From Burkholderiales bacterium PBB2 (GTDB lineage Bacteria > Pseudomonadota > Gammaproteobacteria > Burkholderiales > Burkholderiaceae_C), in assembly GCA_002255955.1 (NCBI GenBank), contig NKIM01000035.1:1-50185 (forward strand): 50,185 nt of DNA. Reading direction: 5' to 3'. Positions 9,111-17,868 of the stretch are shown here, one piece after another. The translations under genes and the position numbers were made by a program. The number at the start of each line of letters is the position of its first letter. Positions within the stretch are counted from its first letter, which is position 1. A model generated the notes under the pieces. The model worked only from the letters and a program-made list of their open reading frames with translations. It had not been told where the DNA came from and did not search any database.

Positions 9111-9752
9111 CGCAGCGCTGTGGCGTGCCTCCGGCGCGGCAGGGTTGGGAGGGGGTGATCCAGCGGGCGCCGAGCTGCGCGCGCGCAAGTGGCTGCCCAA
9201 GGCCCGGTCCCAAAAGCTGCTGCTGACGCCGTAGCAGCGCGAAGCGCCGCCCTGGTGATGCAGGGCATGCCAGCGTGCGCGCCGGGCCAGCCAATCGCCC
9301 GGTGCTCGCTCGGCCGCCAGCCCTTGATGCACGGCATGGTGGATGGCCGAGTACATCAGGTAGCCGCTCAAGACCCCCATCAGCAGCAGACCGCTGAGCC
9401 AGGCGCCCAGCAGCAGCCACAGCGGCGCAAACACCAGCGTGGCGAACAGGCTGGCGCTGAGCCAGGTGGGCAGGCCCACATGGGCTTGTGGCAAGGCATG
9501 GTGCAGGGCGTGCCAGCGCTGGAAGGGCTGCAGGCCGTGCAGCACAAAGCGGTGGGTCAGGTACTCCAGCAGCGACCACAGCAGCAGGCCCAGCAGGAAC
9601 AGGCCCAGCACTCGCGTTGCGGATTGCGGCTGCCAGCTTGGCGCTGCGGCGTTCAGCCACAGGGCGGCCGCCAGGCTGGCGATGGCCAGGGCGTAGAAGG
9701 CCAGATCGGCCAGGCAGGCGCGCCGGCTTTGGCGCAAGGTGATCAGGGGCAT
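9087..9752 (-). CDS. Fatty acid hydroxylase/sterol desaturase-superfamily membrane protein
   Basis: 221 residues with four hydrophobic segments and the histidine clusters of the di-iron membrane hydroxylase superfamily: EYLTHRFVLHG, WHALHHALPQAH, AIHHAVHQG and WHALHHQG. These would bind two irons and hydroxylate or desaturate a lipid at the membrane; the substrate cannot be told. ATG at 9752 is chosen because AAGGA sits 6-7 bases upstream; an upstream TTG would add five residues. The Pro/Ala-rich C-terminal tail (last 35 residues) is dispensable-looking. It stops 83 bases before the ompA-like start, and its end contains the ompA operator. Confidence 0.85.
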   Translation of the reverse strand: MPLITLRQSRRACLADLAFYALAIASLAAALWLNAAAPSWQPQSATRVLGLFLLGLLLWSLLEYLTHRFVLHGLQPFQRWHALHHALPQAHVGLPTWLSASLFATLVFAPLWLLLGAWLSGLLLMGVLSGYLMYSAIHHAVHQGLAAERAPGDWLARRARWHALHHQGGASRCYGVSSSFWDRALGSHLRARSSAPAGSPPPNPAAPEARHSAAVRQRTDP

Positions 9753-9909
9753 GGGATTCCTTGGCAAGGACGAAGACAGGAGGCGTGGCCTGTTGGCCGC
9801 CCGGCCCAGGCTAAAGGCCGGAGGTGCCTGCGCTCTGTGCGCCTGCGCACCGATGGGGCATGGGGTGCAGCGGATGTGTTTGGACGCAGGCGTTGGGCTT
9901 GGCCCTTGT

Positions 9910-9951
9910 GTACGCTGGCGAACATACCGGCCAGGCTCGGCTGCCTATAGT
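9910..9951 (+). promoter_or_regulatory. Promoter of first Crp/Fnr-type gene
   Basis: Operator GTACGCTGGCGAAC (9910-9923), centre 29.5 bases before the -10 hexamer TATAGT (9946-9951), placing the operator at -41.5 from an inferred start near 9958. If the adjacent regulator binds it, this is autoregulation. The leader to the ATG at 10046 would be about 88 bases. Confidence 0.55.
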
Positions 9952-10045
9952 CGGGCGAACGCCCTGCACGCCAGACCCTGGCTGCTGATGGCGTTCGGCG
10001 CAGGAGCGAGCTCTGCGCACCACCGCACCACCACAGGGAGCTGCG

Positions 10046-10765
10046 ATGCCACACACGATGGACCCGAAGAAGAACCACCTGCTGGCCGCTTTGCCCGAGG
10101 CCGAATGGCTGCGCTGCCGAGGATTTCTGGAGCCGGTGGACCTGCCCCTGGGCCAGGTGCTGTACGAATCGGGCCGGCCCATGAGCCATGTCTATTTCCC
10201 CTGCAATGCCATCGTCTCCCTGCTGTTCGTGATGGAGAACGGCGCCTCGGCCGAGATCGCTGTGGTGGGCAATGAAGGCATCGTCGGCATCTCGCTCTTC
10301 ATGGGCGGCGGCTCTACGCCCAGCCGCGCGGTGGTGCAGAGCGCAGGCCTGGGCTACCGCATGCGCGCCGGCGCGCTGACCGAGGAGTTCAACCGAAGCG
10401 GTCCGCTGATGCATCTGCTGCTGCGCTACACCCAGGCCTTGATCACGCAGATGGCCCAGACGGCCGCCTGCAACCGACATCACAGCCTGGATCAGCAGCT
10501 CTGCCGCTGGCTGCTCTTGAGTCTGGACCGCTTGCAGGGTGCTGAGCTGGTCATGACCCAGGAGCTGATCGCCAACATGCTGGGTGTGCGCCGCGAGGGC
10601 GTCACCGAGGCTGCGCTCAAGCTGCAGAAACTGGGCCTGATCCGCTATGCGCGCGGTCACATCTCGGTGCTGGACCGTGCCGGTCTGGAGCAGCGCAGCT
10701 GCGAGTGTTACGGCGTGGTCAAGAAGGAATACGACCGCCTGTTGCCCGAGCGCCGCGCGACCTGA
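10046..10765 (+). CDS. Crp/Fnr-family transcriptional regulator (copy 1)
   Basis: 239 residues. N-terminal cyclic-nucleotide-binding-type beta roll (about 12-140; YFPCNAIVSLLFVME, VVGNEGIVGISLFMG), dimer helix with ITQMAQTAACNRHHS, and a C-terminal winged helix with QELIANMLGVRREGVTEA (about 175-200). The typical cAMP-contact motif is absent and there are no Fnr-type Cys clusters, so the signal is unknown. The recognition helix keeps the Arg-Glu pair that reads TGTGA-like half-sites in Crp. GGGAG precedes the ATG. The gene is followed by a paralogue and by dps; operators of matching form precede itself, dps, the ompA-like gene and the DUF3309 gene, so it is the best candidate activator for them. 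Confidence 0.9.
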   Translation: MPHTMDPKKNHLLAALPEAEWLRCRGFLEPVDLPLGQVLYESGRPMSHVYFPCNAIVSLLFVMENGASAEIAVVGNEGIVGISLFMGGGSTPSRAVVQSAGLGYRMRAGALTEEFNRSGPLMHLLLRYTQALITQMAQTAACNRHHSLDQQLCRWLLLSLDRLQGAELVMTQELIANMLGVRREGVTEAALKLQKLGLIRYARGHISVLDRAGLEQRSCECYGVVKKEYDRLLPERRAT

Positions 10766-10894
10766 GGCAGGAGGGCTTGTGCTGGCGCAGGCTCGCATGT
10801 GCGCTTGCAGACAGAACAAGCCGTGTACCTGCCTCAGGCTGGAAGGAGCAGCGCTGCCGACCCGGCGGTGCAACCGAAAGCTGCCGTGAACTTG

Positions 10895-11674
10895 ATGACA
10901 CCGCCAGTTTCTGCTCCTTTGCTTGAGGGCGCAGCCCTTCCGCCCATGCAGAACCGCCTGATCGCCTCACTGCCCGCAGCGCGAAGAGCCAGCCTTCTGG
11001 CTTTGTGCGAGCCCGTGCATTTGCAGCTGTCGCAACGCCTGTGCGAGGCAGGGGAGGAGACCCGTTACGTCTTCTTTCCGATGGATGCCTTCATCTCCTT
11101 GCTGGCCCGCATCGATGAGCACCCAAGCCTGGAAATGGGCATGGTGGGCCGTGAGGGCATGCTGGGCCTGCAGCTGATCCTCGGCGTCAGCCGGGCCCCG
11201 CTGGGCGCCATGGTGCAAGGTGAGGGCCGGGCCTGGCGCTTAGGCGCGTCGGCCTTTCGGGCCGAGCTCTTGCGCAGCCTGCCGCTGCGCCTGCTGCTGC
11301 AACGCTACCTCTACGTACGCCTGGCCCAGCTGGCCAGCGCCGCCGGCTGCCTGCGCTTCCACCAGATCGGCCCGCGCCTGGCGCGCTGGTTGCTGATGAG
11401 CCAGGATCGCGCCGGCCATGCCCAGCTGGCGGTGACGCAGGAGTTCCTGGCCTTCATGCTGGGCGTGCGGCGCGTGGGTGTGACCCAAGCGGCCGGCGCC
11501 ATGCAGCGCAGCGGCCTGATCCGCTACCACCGTGGCCTGCTCACCGTGCTGGACCGGGCCGGTCTTGAAGCCGCTGCGTGCAGCTGTTATGCCTGCGACC
11601 AGCGCCACTATGCCGCCCAGTTTCCGGCGCTCAACGTGCGTCGGCGCACAGATTCAAGTGGGGCTGGCGCCTAA
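10895..11674 (+). CDS. Crp/Fnr-family transcriptional regulator (copy 2)
   Basis: About 259 residues from the ATG at 10895; ATGs at 10799 and 10946 are alternatives, none with a strong ribosome site. Same architecture as copy 1: RYVFFPMDAFISLLARI, MVGREGMLGLQLILG, dimer helix LAQLASAAGCLRFHQ, winged helix QEFLAFMLGVRRVGVTQA. The recognition helix reads RRVGVTQA where copy 1 has RREGVTEA, so two likely base-contacting acidic residues are lost. It may bind other DNA, or modulate copy 1 through heterodimers. Its last codons contain the operator of the following dps gene. Confidence 0.85.
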   Translation: MTPPVSAPLLEGAALPPMQNRLIASLPAARRASLLALCEPVHLQLSQRLCEAGEETRYVFFPMDAFISLLARIDEHPSLEMGMVGREGMLGLQLILGVSRAPLGAMVQGEGRAWRLGASAFRAELLRSLPLRLLLQRYLYVRLAQLASAAGCLRFHQIGPRLARWLLMSQDRAGHAQLAVTQEFLAFMLGVRRVGVTQAAGAMQRSGLIRYHRGLLTVLDRAGLEAAACSCYACDQRHYAAQFPALNVRRRTDSSGAGA

Positions 11675-11677
11675 GGT
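11636..11677 (+). promoter_or_regulatory. Promoter of dps
   Basis: Inverted repeat GTGCG-TCGG-CGCAC (11636-11649) centred 29.5 bases before TAAGGT (11672-11677); inferred start near 11684, 27 bases before the dps ATG. Same geometry as the other three sites, weaker palindrome centre. Confidence 0.45.
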
Positions 11678-11710
11678 GGGCTGGATTCTTCACCCCACCG
11701 GAGCCTCCGC

Positions 11711-12265
11711 ATGTATCCCACTCCCACCCCTGTCCACAACACCCAGGGCGCTCTGGCGCACCGCGGCGCCGCGCTGCAAACCCCGACCGACCTGCACCCC
11801 AACGCCACCCGTGACCTGTCGGCCAGCCTCAACGGCGTGCTGGCCGATGTGTTTGCGCTCTACCTCAAGACCAAGAACTTTCATTGGCATATGAGTGGCC
11901 CGCATTTTCGCGACTACCACCTGATGCTGGACGAGCAATCGCTGGAGCTCCTGGCGATGACCGACCCGCTGGCCGAGCGCATTCGCAAGCTCGGCGGCTC
12001 CACCTTGCGCTCCATCGGCCACATCACCCGCAGCCAGCGACTGCTGGACAACGACGCGCCCTTTGTCGAGCCGGCCGACATGCTGGCCGAACTTTGCGAG
12101 GACAACAAGACGCTGAGCCAATGGCTGCGACAGGGCCATGAACTGTGCGTCGAGCATCGCGACCTGGCCACGGCCAGCTTGATCGAAACCTGGATCGATG
12201 CCGGCGAGCGCCGCACCTGGTTTCTGTTCGAGTCGGGTCGGCATGGCGACAGCAGCGGCCATTGA
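11711..12265 (+). CDS. dps: Dps-family DNA-binding/iron-storage ferritin
   Basis: 184 residues. Forms a 12-subunit shell that oxidises and stores iron with peroxide and protects DNA. The inter-subunit ferroxidase ligands are visible: His58 (KTKNFHWHMSG), His70 and Asp74 (YHLMLDEQ), with the spacing of E. coli Dps His51/His63/Asp67. Helices B-D follow (LLAMTDPLAERIRKLGG, DMLAELCEDNKTLSQWL). The 35-residue N-terminal tail is polar, without the usual Lys cluster, so DNA binding is uncertain. Start ATG 11711 follows CGGAGCCTCCGC. Confidence 0.93.
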   Translation: MYPTPTPVHNTQGALAHRGAALQTPTDLHPNATRDLSASLNGVLADVFALYLKTKNFHWHMSGPHFRDYHLMLDEQSLELLAMTDPLAERIRKLGGSTLRSIGHITRSQRLLDNDAPFVEPADMLAELCEDNKTLSQWLRQGHELCVEHRDLATASLIETWIDAGERRTWFLFESGRHGDSSGH

Positions 12266-12314
12266 TGATGGCCCGAGGCTCCAGCCCTTCGAACCCTGCC
12301 ACCGGAGAACTGCC

Positions 12315-12773
12315 ATGACGCTGAATCTCACACACCTGCGCCCACTCCCGCGCCCACCCCCGTTCCGCCGCATCGCTCGGGCGGCTTGCCTGGGCCTGCT
12401 GGCCCTCAGTGCCGCCCTGGGGCCGGCCCAGGCTCAGCCCGGGGGCGAACGTGGGCGCAGCGAAGCGCAAGGCCGGGACAGGCAGGAGCGCCAGGAGCGC
12501 CGCGAAGGGCGACATGCTCGCGACGAGCCGAGAGACCGGAGTCAGTCACACGGCCCCGGCGAGGCCCGCGGCGCTGGCCCCGACCATGCCTACTACCGCG
12601 GCAGCCGCCTGCCGCGCGAGTACCGTGGCCCGCGCTATGTGGTGGAGGACTGGCGCGGCCACCGGCTCAGCGCGCCGCCGCGCGGCTACCACTGGGTGCA
12701 GTCGGGCGGTGACTACCTGCTGGTGGCCATTGCCACCGGGGTGATCCTGCAGCTCTTGCTCCAGCAGCAATAG
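12315..12773 (+). CDS. RcnB-like periplasmic protein
   Basis: 152 residues. Signal peptide (residues about 20-42, ending ALGPAQAQ), then a very charged Arg/Glu/Gln-rich stretch (about 45-90), then the RcnB-type module [33 protein letters not shown] and [12 protein letters not shown]. Family members are periplasmic and are linked to nickel/cobalt balance in E. coli; many homologues have no tested role. ATG at 12315 has GGAG upstream; the longer frame to 12198 overlaps dps and is rejected. Confidence 0.8.
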   Translation: MTLNLTHLRPLPRPPPFRRIARAACLGLLALSAALGPAQAQPGGERGRSEAQGRDRQERQERREGRHARDEPRDRSQSHGPGEARGAGPDHAYYRGSRLPREYRGPRYVVEDWRGHRLSAPPRGYHWVQSGGDYLLVAIATGVILQLLLQQQ

Positions 12774-12906
12774 CCGCAGTGGTTGGGCGGGTCGCGGTGG
12801 CTGCCAAGCGCCCGCGCCCCGTTCTTGCTATGCTGCCTCGCGCCAAGTTCACGGGCTGCCGCAACCCGGCACCCGTGCCAGCCCAGAACCGCAGAGAGCC
12901 CGCAGC

Positions 12907-13425
12907 ATGAGCCAGTTCCGTCTTCATATCAACGGTGAAGTCCGCCAGGTCGATGTGGCGCCCGACACGCCCCTGCTTTGGGTGCTGCGCGACAGCCTGG
13001 ACCTGGCCGGCACCAAATACGGCTGCGGCGTCGGTGCCTGTGGTGCCTGCACCGTGCACCTCAACGGTGTGCCCACCCGCTCCTGCATGACCCCGGTGGC
13101 CACCGTCGGCCTCAAGAAAGTGCTGACCATCGAAGGCCTGGATGCCCAGGCCCGCCATCCCCTGCAACAGGCCTGGGTGGAGCTGGATGTGCCGCAGTGC
13201 GGCTATTGCCAGGCCGGCCAGATCATGACGGCCGCGGCCTTGCTCAAAGAGAACTCCAAGCCCAGCGACGCCGACATCGACGGCGCCATGTCTGGCAACC
13301 TCTGCCGCTGTGCCACCTACCTGCGCATTCGCGCGGGCATCCACCGTGCCGCCGAGATTGCGGCTGTGCCCGTCAAATCTCCGGTGTCCCGGAAGACCAA
13401 GCCGCAAGCAAAGGAGGGCGTATGA
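12907..13425 (+). CDS. iorA: Isoquinoline 1-oxidoreductase-type alpha subunit, [2Fe-2S] protein
   Basis: 172 residues. Electron-transfer subunit of a xanthine-dehydrogenase-family molybdenum hydroxylase. N-terminal plant-type [2Fe-2S] domain with Cys40, Cys45, Cys48 ([13 protein letters not shown]) and Cys60; C-terminal four-helix [2Fe-2S] domain with [11 protein letters not shown] and NLCRCATY. Full family length plus a short basic tail. Its TGA overlaps the ATG of the large subunit, so the two are translationally coupled. The substrate (an N-heterocycle or aldehyde) cannot be read from sequence. Confidence 0.92.
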   Translation: MSQFRLHINGEVRQVDVAPDTPLLWVLRDSLDLAGTKYGCGVGACGACTVHLNGVPTRSCMTPVATVGLKKVLTIEGLDAQARHPLQQAWVELDVPQCGYCQAGQIMTAAALLKENSKPSDADIDGAMSGNLCRCATYLRIRAGIHRAAEIAAVPVKSPVSRKTKPQAKEGV

Positions 13426-15659
13426 GCCGCGCCGCCCTGGTGAACCCCAGCCGCCGCCGTTTTCTCGGCCAGAGTGGCGCCGGTCTGGTGCTGGCGCTCA
13501 GCGGCTCGACCGTGGCCCTGGCTCAAAGCGCCAAGCCCGCAGCGGCCCAGGCGTTCAAGCCCAGCGCCTTCATCAGCATCTCCCCCGAGGGCGTGGTGAC
13601 GCTGATTTCCAAGCAGCCCGAGATCGGCCAGGGCATCAAGACCTCCCTGCCCATGGTGATCGCCGAAGAGCTGTCGGTGAACTGGCGCGATGTGAAGATC
13701 GTGCAGGGCGATCTGGACCCGGCCTACGGCAGCCAGGGCGCGGGCGGCTCCACCTCCACGCCCACCAACTACCAGGACTTCCTGCGCCTGGGCGCCACCG
13801 CCCGCACGCTCTTGGTTCAAGCGGCGGCGCAGCGCTGGGGCGTGCCGGTGGCGGATTGCCAGGCACGCGACTCCTTCGTCCACCACCGGCCCACGGGCCG
13901 CAAGCTTGGCTATGGCGAGCTGGCCAGCCTGGCCGCTACCTTGCCCCTGCCCGATGCTGCCAGCGTGCAGCTCAAGGACCCCAAGGACTACCATCTGCTG
14001 GGCCAGCGCATCGGCGGCGTCGACAACGCTGGGCTGGTGCGCGGCGCGCCGCTGTTCGGCATCGACGTCAAGCTGCCCGGCATGCTTTACGCGGTGTACG
14101 AGAAATGCCCGGCCTTCGGCGGCAAGGTGCTCAGCGCCAATCTGGCCGCGGTCAAGGCGCTGCCCGGCGTTCGGGATGCCTTTGTGATCGAAGGCACCAG
14201 CAATCTCAACGGCCTGATGCCCGGTGTGGCCATCGTGGCCGAGACGACCTGGGCCGCCCTCAGCGCCCGCAAGCAGCTGCGCGTGCAGTGGGACGAGGGC
14301 TCGGTCGCCACGCAGAGCTGGGACGGCTTTGCCGCCCAGGCTGCGGCTTTGCGCGGCAAGCCCGGCGCCAGCAGCCTGCGCCGTGACGGCGATGTCGAGC
14401 AGGCCCTGCGGGCCAGCGGCGCCAAGGTGGTGGAGGCCAGCTACAGCTATCCCTTCATCTCGCACGCCAGCATGGAGCCTCAGAATTGCACCGCCTGGTG
14501 GAAGCCAGAGAGTGCCAGCCTGGAACTCTGGGCCCCGACCCAGAATCCGGCCTCGGGCCAGAACCTGGTGGCCAACACCCTGAATATCCCTAAGGAAAAA
14601 ATCAGCCTGCACATCACGCGCAGCGGTGGCGGCTTTGGGCGGCGCCTGAGTTCGGACTTCATCGTCGAGGCGGCGGCCATCGCCCAGCGCGTGGCCGCGC
14701 CGGTCAAGCTCTGCTGGAGCCGCGAAGATGATCTGCGCCACGACCATTTCCGCCCGGGTGGCTTCCACCATCTGCGTGGCGCGGTCGATGCGCAAGGCCG
14801 GGTCAGTGCCTGGCACAACCATTTCGTTACCTTCGCCAACCGGGTGCAGCGCGAGGGCCAGTCAGTGCTGCAGCCGGGCAGCGGCGGCAGCCTGTCGGGC
14901 GACGAGTTCCCCGGCCGCTGGCTGCCCAACATCCTCCTCGAGCAGACCGCGCTGGAATGCGGCGTGCCCATGGGCCCCTGGCGGGCGCCGGGCAGCTGCG
15001 TGTTCGCCTGGGTGTTCCACAGCTTTATCGATGAGCTGGCCCATGCGGCTGGGCGCGACCCGTTGGAGATGCGTCTGGAGCTGCTCGGCGATCGCGACAT
15101 CGTGCCGCCCAGCAGCGAGCGCGGTCAGCCTTATCACGCCGGCCGCATGCGCGCCGTGCTGCTGGAGGTGGCGGCCAAGTCCGGTTGGGGGAAGAAAAAG
15201 TTCCCGCGCGGCCAGGGCCAGGGCATGGCCTTCCACTTCAGCCACCGCGGTTACATCGCCGAGGTGGCCGAGGTGACGGTCAGCAAGAGCGGCCAGCTCA
15301 AGGTCGACCGCGTGGTGGTGGTGTCCGATATCGGCCGCCAAATCGTCAATCTCAGCGGTGCCGAGAACCAGGTAGAGGGCTCGGTGCTGGACGGCCTGGG
15401 CACGCTGATGCATGCCCAGCTCGACCTGCAGCGGGGCCGCATCGTGCAGGGCAATCTGGGCGAGTACCCGCTCCTGCGCATGCACGAGTCGCCGACCCGG
15501 GTCGATGTGCATTTCCTGCGCAGCGACCATCCGGTCACCGGCCTGGGTGAGCCGGCCCTGCCGCCGCTGGCGCCGGCCGTGTGCAATGCCATCTTTGCAG
15601 CAACCGGCCACCGTATGCGTCAGCTGCCGCTGAGCTTGAGCGATCTGAGCTGGTTCTGA
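13422..15659 (+). CDS. iorB: Isoquinoline 1-oxidoreductase-type beta subunit, molybdopterin-binding
   Basis: 745 residues. Catalytic subunit carrying molybdopterin-cytosine-dinucleotide-type cofactor. It opens with a Tat signal ([19 protein letters not shown]), so the enzyme is exported folded to the periplasm, with the small subunit presumably carried along. Molybdopterin motifs include [34 protein letters not shown] and [15 protein letters not shown] 13422 overlaps the iorA stop (ATGA). A long in-frame upstream extension is out of frame with iorA and is rejected. No XdhC/MobA-like maturation gene or cytochrome subunit lies next to it. Confidence 0.92.
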   Translation: MSRAALVNPSRRRFLGQSGAGLVLALSGSTVALAQSAKPAAAQAFKPSAFISISPEGVVTLISKQPEIGQGIKTSLPMVIAEELSVNWRDVKIVQGDLDPAYGSQGAGGSTSTPTNYQDFLRLGATARTLLVQAAAQRWGVPVADCQARDSFVHHRPTGRKLGYGELASLAATLPLPDAASVQLKDPKDYHLLGQRIGGVDNAGLVRGAPLFGIDVKLPGMLYAVYEKCPAFGGKVLSANLAAVKALPGVRDAFVIEGTSNLNGLMPGVAIVAETTWAALSARKQLRVQWDEGSVATQSWDGFAAQAAALRGKPGASSLRRDGDVEQALRASGAKVVEASYSYPFISHASMEPQNCTAWWKPESASLELWAPTQNPASGQNLVANTLNIPKEKISLHITRSGGGFGRRLSSDFIVEAAAIAQRVAAPVKLCWSREDDLRHDHFRPGGFHHLRGAVDAQGRVSAWHNHFVTFANRVQREGQSVLQPGSGGSLSGDEFPGRWLPNILLEQTALECGVPMGPWRAPGSCVFAWVFHSFIDELAHAAGRDPLEMRLELLGDRDIVPPSSERGQPYHAGRMRAVLLEVAAKSGWGKKKFPRGQGQGMAFHFSHRGYIAEVAEVTVSKSGQLKVDRVVVVSDIGRQIVNLSGAENQVEGSVLDGLGTLMHAQLDLQRGRIVQGNLGEYPLLRMHESPTRVDVHFLRSDHPVTGLGEPALPPLAPAVCNAIFAATGHRMRQLPLSLSDLSWF

Positions 15660-15714
15660 GCCCGGCAGCCCTCGCTTGTGGCGGTGTTGTCTGCACGGCC
15701 CAAGCGAGCGGTAT

Positions 15715-15756
15715 GTTCGCAAGCGCACCGAGGCTGGGTGCGCGCCGGCGTAGTCT
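15715..15756 (+). promoter_or_regulatory. Promoter of DUF3309 gene
   Basis: GTTCGCAAGCGCAC (15715-15728) is, on the other strand, GTGCGCTTGCGAAC, two substitutions from the site at 9910. Its centre is 29.5 bases before TAGTCT (15751-15756); inferred start near 15763, 52 bases before the ATG. Confidence 0.55.
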
Positions 15757-15814
15757 GAAGGTGGAGCGACATTCCGTGCGCTGCCCTCGCATCCACACAG
15801 ACCCGGAGCCTCCC

Positions 15815-15973
15815 ATGAGTTTGTCCACCATTTTGTTGATCGTCCTGATCCTGATGCTGATCGGCGCTGCGCCGACTTGGCCGCACAGCCGGGGCTGGGG
15901 CTATCTGCCCAGCGGCGGGCTGGGCTTGATCCTGCTCGTTGTGCTGGTCCTGATGCTGCTGGGTCGCATCTGA
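15815..15973 (+). CDS. DUF3309-family small membrane peptide
   Basis: 52 residues: two hydrophobic segments (STILLIVLILMLIGAA and LGLILLVVLVLMLLGRI) around PTWPHSRGWGYLPSGG, which is the DUF3309 signature. Function unknown in the family; common in Proteobacteria and often near stress genes. ATG 15815 follows CCCGGAGCCTCCC. Its promoter carries the shared operator, which groups it with dps and the ompA-like gene. Confidence 0.85.
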   Translation: MSLSTILLIVLILMLIGAAPTWPHSRGWGYLPSGGLGLILLVVLVLMLLGRI

Positions 15974-16028
15974 GCCTGCTTGCCTGCGCCTTTGAAGGCT
16001 GCAGCACGCTACAAGGAGGAGGCCGCCC

Positions 16029-17039
16029 ATGAAACCCGCTGATTCCCAAGAGGGGCAAAGCTGGCTGAACCCGCCACCGCGGGCCCTGCATGCCCACCCC
16101 AACAGTCCGACCCAGGGCAGCAGCCATGGCCTGGTGCTGGATCCCAGCGCCGGTGATGTGTCCCTGGCCGACTGGAGCGTCTTGCTCGACGCCGTCAAGC
16201 AGCGCCTGCGCGCCAGCGTCAGTACGGCGCATGGCGGCGATAGCTTCGCATCGACCCATCAGGCCGACCCGCCAGCCCGGCAACTGGCCGAGCCACCAGC
16301 CTTGCGGCGCACCGTGCTGGAATGCGTGCAGGCCCTGGATCAGCTGCACAGCACCTTGCTGCACGAGCTGGCGCGGCGGCTGCAACTGGAGCTGCAGGTC
16401 TTTGATGGCCAGGTGGCGCTGGCTCAGGCACAGGCAGAGCTGGGCGGGCGCGCCTCGCTGGGCGCCAGCGCGACGCCGGCGGACCCTGCGGCCCCTGCGG
16501 CCCAGCGCACGCCGGCCGGCCCCGATGCCTTCAGCCGCAGCCGCCACCTGGCCTTGCACGATCCCTTGACCGATCTGCCCAACCGCCGTTTCTTCCTGGA
16601 GCGCCTGGCCCATGGCCTGGTGCACCGGCGCAGCGAGCAGCCCTGCATCGCGGTCTTCAGTTTCTGCGTGGAGGGCTTTGCCGCCATCGAGGCCGAACAC
16701 GGCCCCGAGTTCGGCCAGGCCTTGCTCAAGGTGGTGGCGGCGCGCTGGAGCCGGGTGCTGCGGCCCGAGGACATGCTGGCCCGGCTCGACGGAGCCCATT
16801 TCGCCTGCCTGCGCCTGAACCAGGGTGGCGACGCCCAGGCTTTGAGCCTGGCCTCGAGCAAGCTCTTGCTGGCCCTGGCCGGGCCGGTGCGGCTGGCGCC
16901 CTTGACCGTGCCGCTGCGCTTGAGCCTGGGCATGGCGCAAAGTCTGGCCGGCGCGGATGAGGCCCTGGCTTTGCTCGAGCGGGCCGAGGCAGCGCGACTG
17001 GCCGCGCGGGCGGCGCGCGACGAGGCGGCCCCGTCATGA
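16029..17039 (+). CDS. GGDEF-domain protein with degenerate active site
   Basis: 336 residues, soluble. The first 150 are low-complexity with a helical stretch (LECVQALDQLHSTLLHELARRL). A diguanylate-cyclase-type domain starts near residue 175 (ALHDPLTDLPNRRFFLERL). The GGDEF signature is replaced by RLDGAHF, and the rest of the domain is Ala/Leu rich, so cyclic-di-GMP synthesis is unlikely; a binding or scaffold role is possible. ATG 16029 has AAGGAGGA upstream (a strong site). Lies between the DUF3309 gene and a convergent histidine kinase gene. Confidence 0.8.
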   Translation: MKPADSQEGQSWLNPPPRALHAHPNSPTQGSSHGLVLDPSAGDVSLADWSVLLDAVKQRLRASVSTAHGGDSFASTHQADPPARQLAEPPALRRTVLECVQALDQLHSTLLHELARRLQLELQVFDGQVALAQAQAELGGRASLGASATPADPAAPAAQRTPAGPDAFSRSRHLALHDPLTDLPNRRFFLERLAHGLVHRRSEQPCIAVFSFCVEGFAAIEAEHGPEFGQALLKVVAARWSRVLRPEDMLARLDGAHFACLRLNQGGDAQALSLASSKLLLALAGPVRLAPLTVPLRLSLGMAQSLAGADEALALLERAEAARLAARAARDEAAPS

Positions 17040-17071
17040 TGAAGCGGCACCGCGCGCTGGCCGCAGCCCAC

Positions 17072-17797
17072 TCAGCCCACCGGCAAACGCACTTGCAAGC
17101 GGCAGCCCTCACCGGCCGGCGCATGCAGCAGCAGCTGACCCTGCTCGGCCTCGATGCGCAAGCGCATGGCCAGCAGGCCAAAGGAGGCGCTGCGCTCGGG
17201 CGTGCCGCTGAAGCCGCGGCCATCGTCCTGCACGCTGAGCTCCACCCAGGCTGGCTCGGGCGCCGTCGCGGCCAGGGTCAGCAGCCGCACCTCCAGGTGC
17301 TGCGCGGCTGCATGCTGGGCCACATTGCTGAGGGCTTGCTGCAGTGCGCGGTAGAGCACCAGCTGGCGCGCCGGGCTCAGCGTGACCGGCTGCAAGGCAC
17401 TGCACAGCTGCAGGCCGCTGCTGTCGGCAAAGTCCTGGCACAGGCCCTGCAGCGCCGGCAGCAGGCCGAGGTGGATCAGGGCCGAGGGCCGCAGGTCTTC
17501 GATGATGCGGCGCTTCAGCGCAATCACGCTGTTCAGGGTGGCACTCAGGTGATCGAGCCGCTCCAGCGCCACGGCTGCATCGGGCGGCTGCTGGCGCAGC
17601 CGGGCCTGGATGCGCGCGGTGTCCAGCTTGGCCGAGGTCAGCAGGGCGCCCAGCTCGTCGTGCAGATCACCGGCCAGGCGCTGGCGTTCGTCTTCGCGCG
17701 CGCTTTGCAGATGCAGGCTCAGCTCGGCCAGCTGGGCGGTGCGCTGCTGCACCAGGGCTTCCAGCTGGGCCAGTCGGCGCTGGGCGCGGGTCTTCAT
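17072..17797 (-). CDS. Soluble NarL-type (HisKA_3) sensor histidine kinase
   Basis: 241 residues, no membrane segment and no sensor domain. A coiled coil (about 8-40) leads to the phospho-acceptor His46 in DERQRLAGDLHDELG, then the ATPase domain with N box QALSNVAQHAAAQH and G box DDGRGFSG. ATG 17797 is preferred to a TTG at 17848. It is divergent from the NarL-type regulator starting 71 bases away, its likely partner. Input may come from a separate protein, for example through the coiled coil. Confidence 0.85.
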   Translation of the reverse strand: MKTRAQRRLAQLEALVQQRTAQLAELSLHLQSAREDERQRLAGDLHDELGALLTSAKLDTARIQARLRQQPPDAAVALERLDHLSATLNSVIALKRRIIEDLRPSALIHLGLLPALQGLCQDFADSSGLQLCSALQPVTLSPARQLVLYRALQQALSNVAQHAAAQHLEVRLLTLAATAPEPAWVELSVQDDGRGFSGTPERSASFGLLAMRLRIEAEQGQLLLHAPAGEGCRLQVRLPVG

Positions 17798-17868
17798 GGG
17801 GCAGGCCTGCAGGTGGCGCTGTGCGCCGAGGGGCGGTGCATGGAACAAGGCAACGGGGGCTCCTTGCG

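Noticed and set aside
9743-10873. 376-residue minus-strand open frame
   Set aside because: Antisense of Crp/Fnr copy 1.
14862-16940. 692-residue minus-strand open frame across three plus-strand genes
   Set aside because: Spans iorB, DUF3309 and GGDEF genes antisense; composition is shadow-like.
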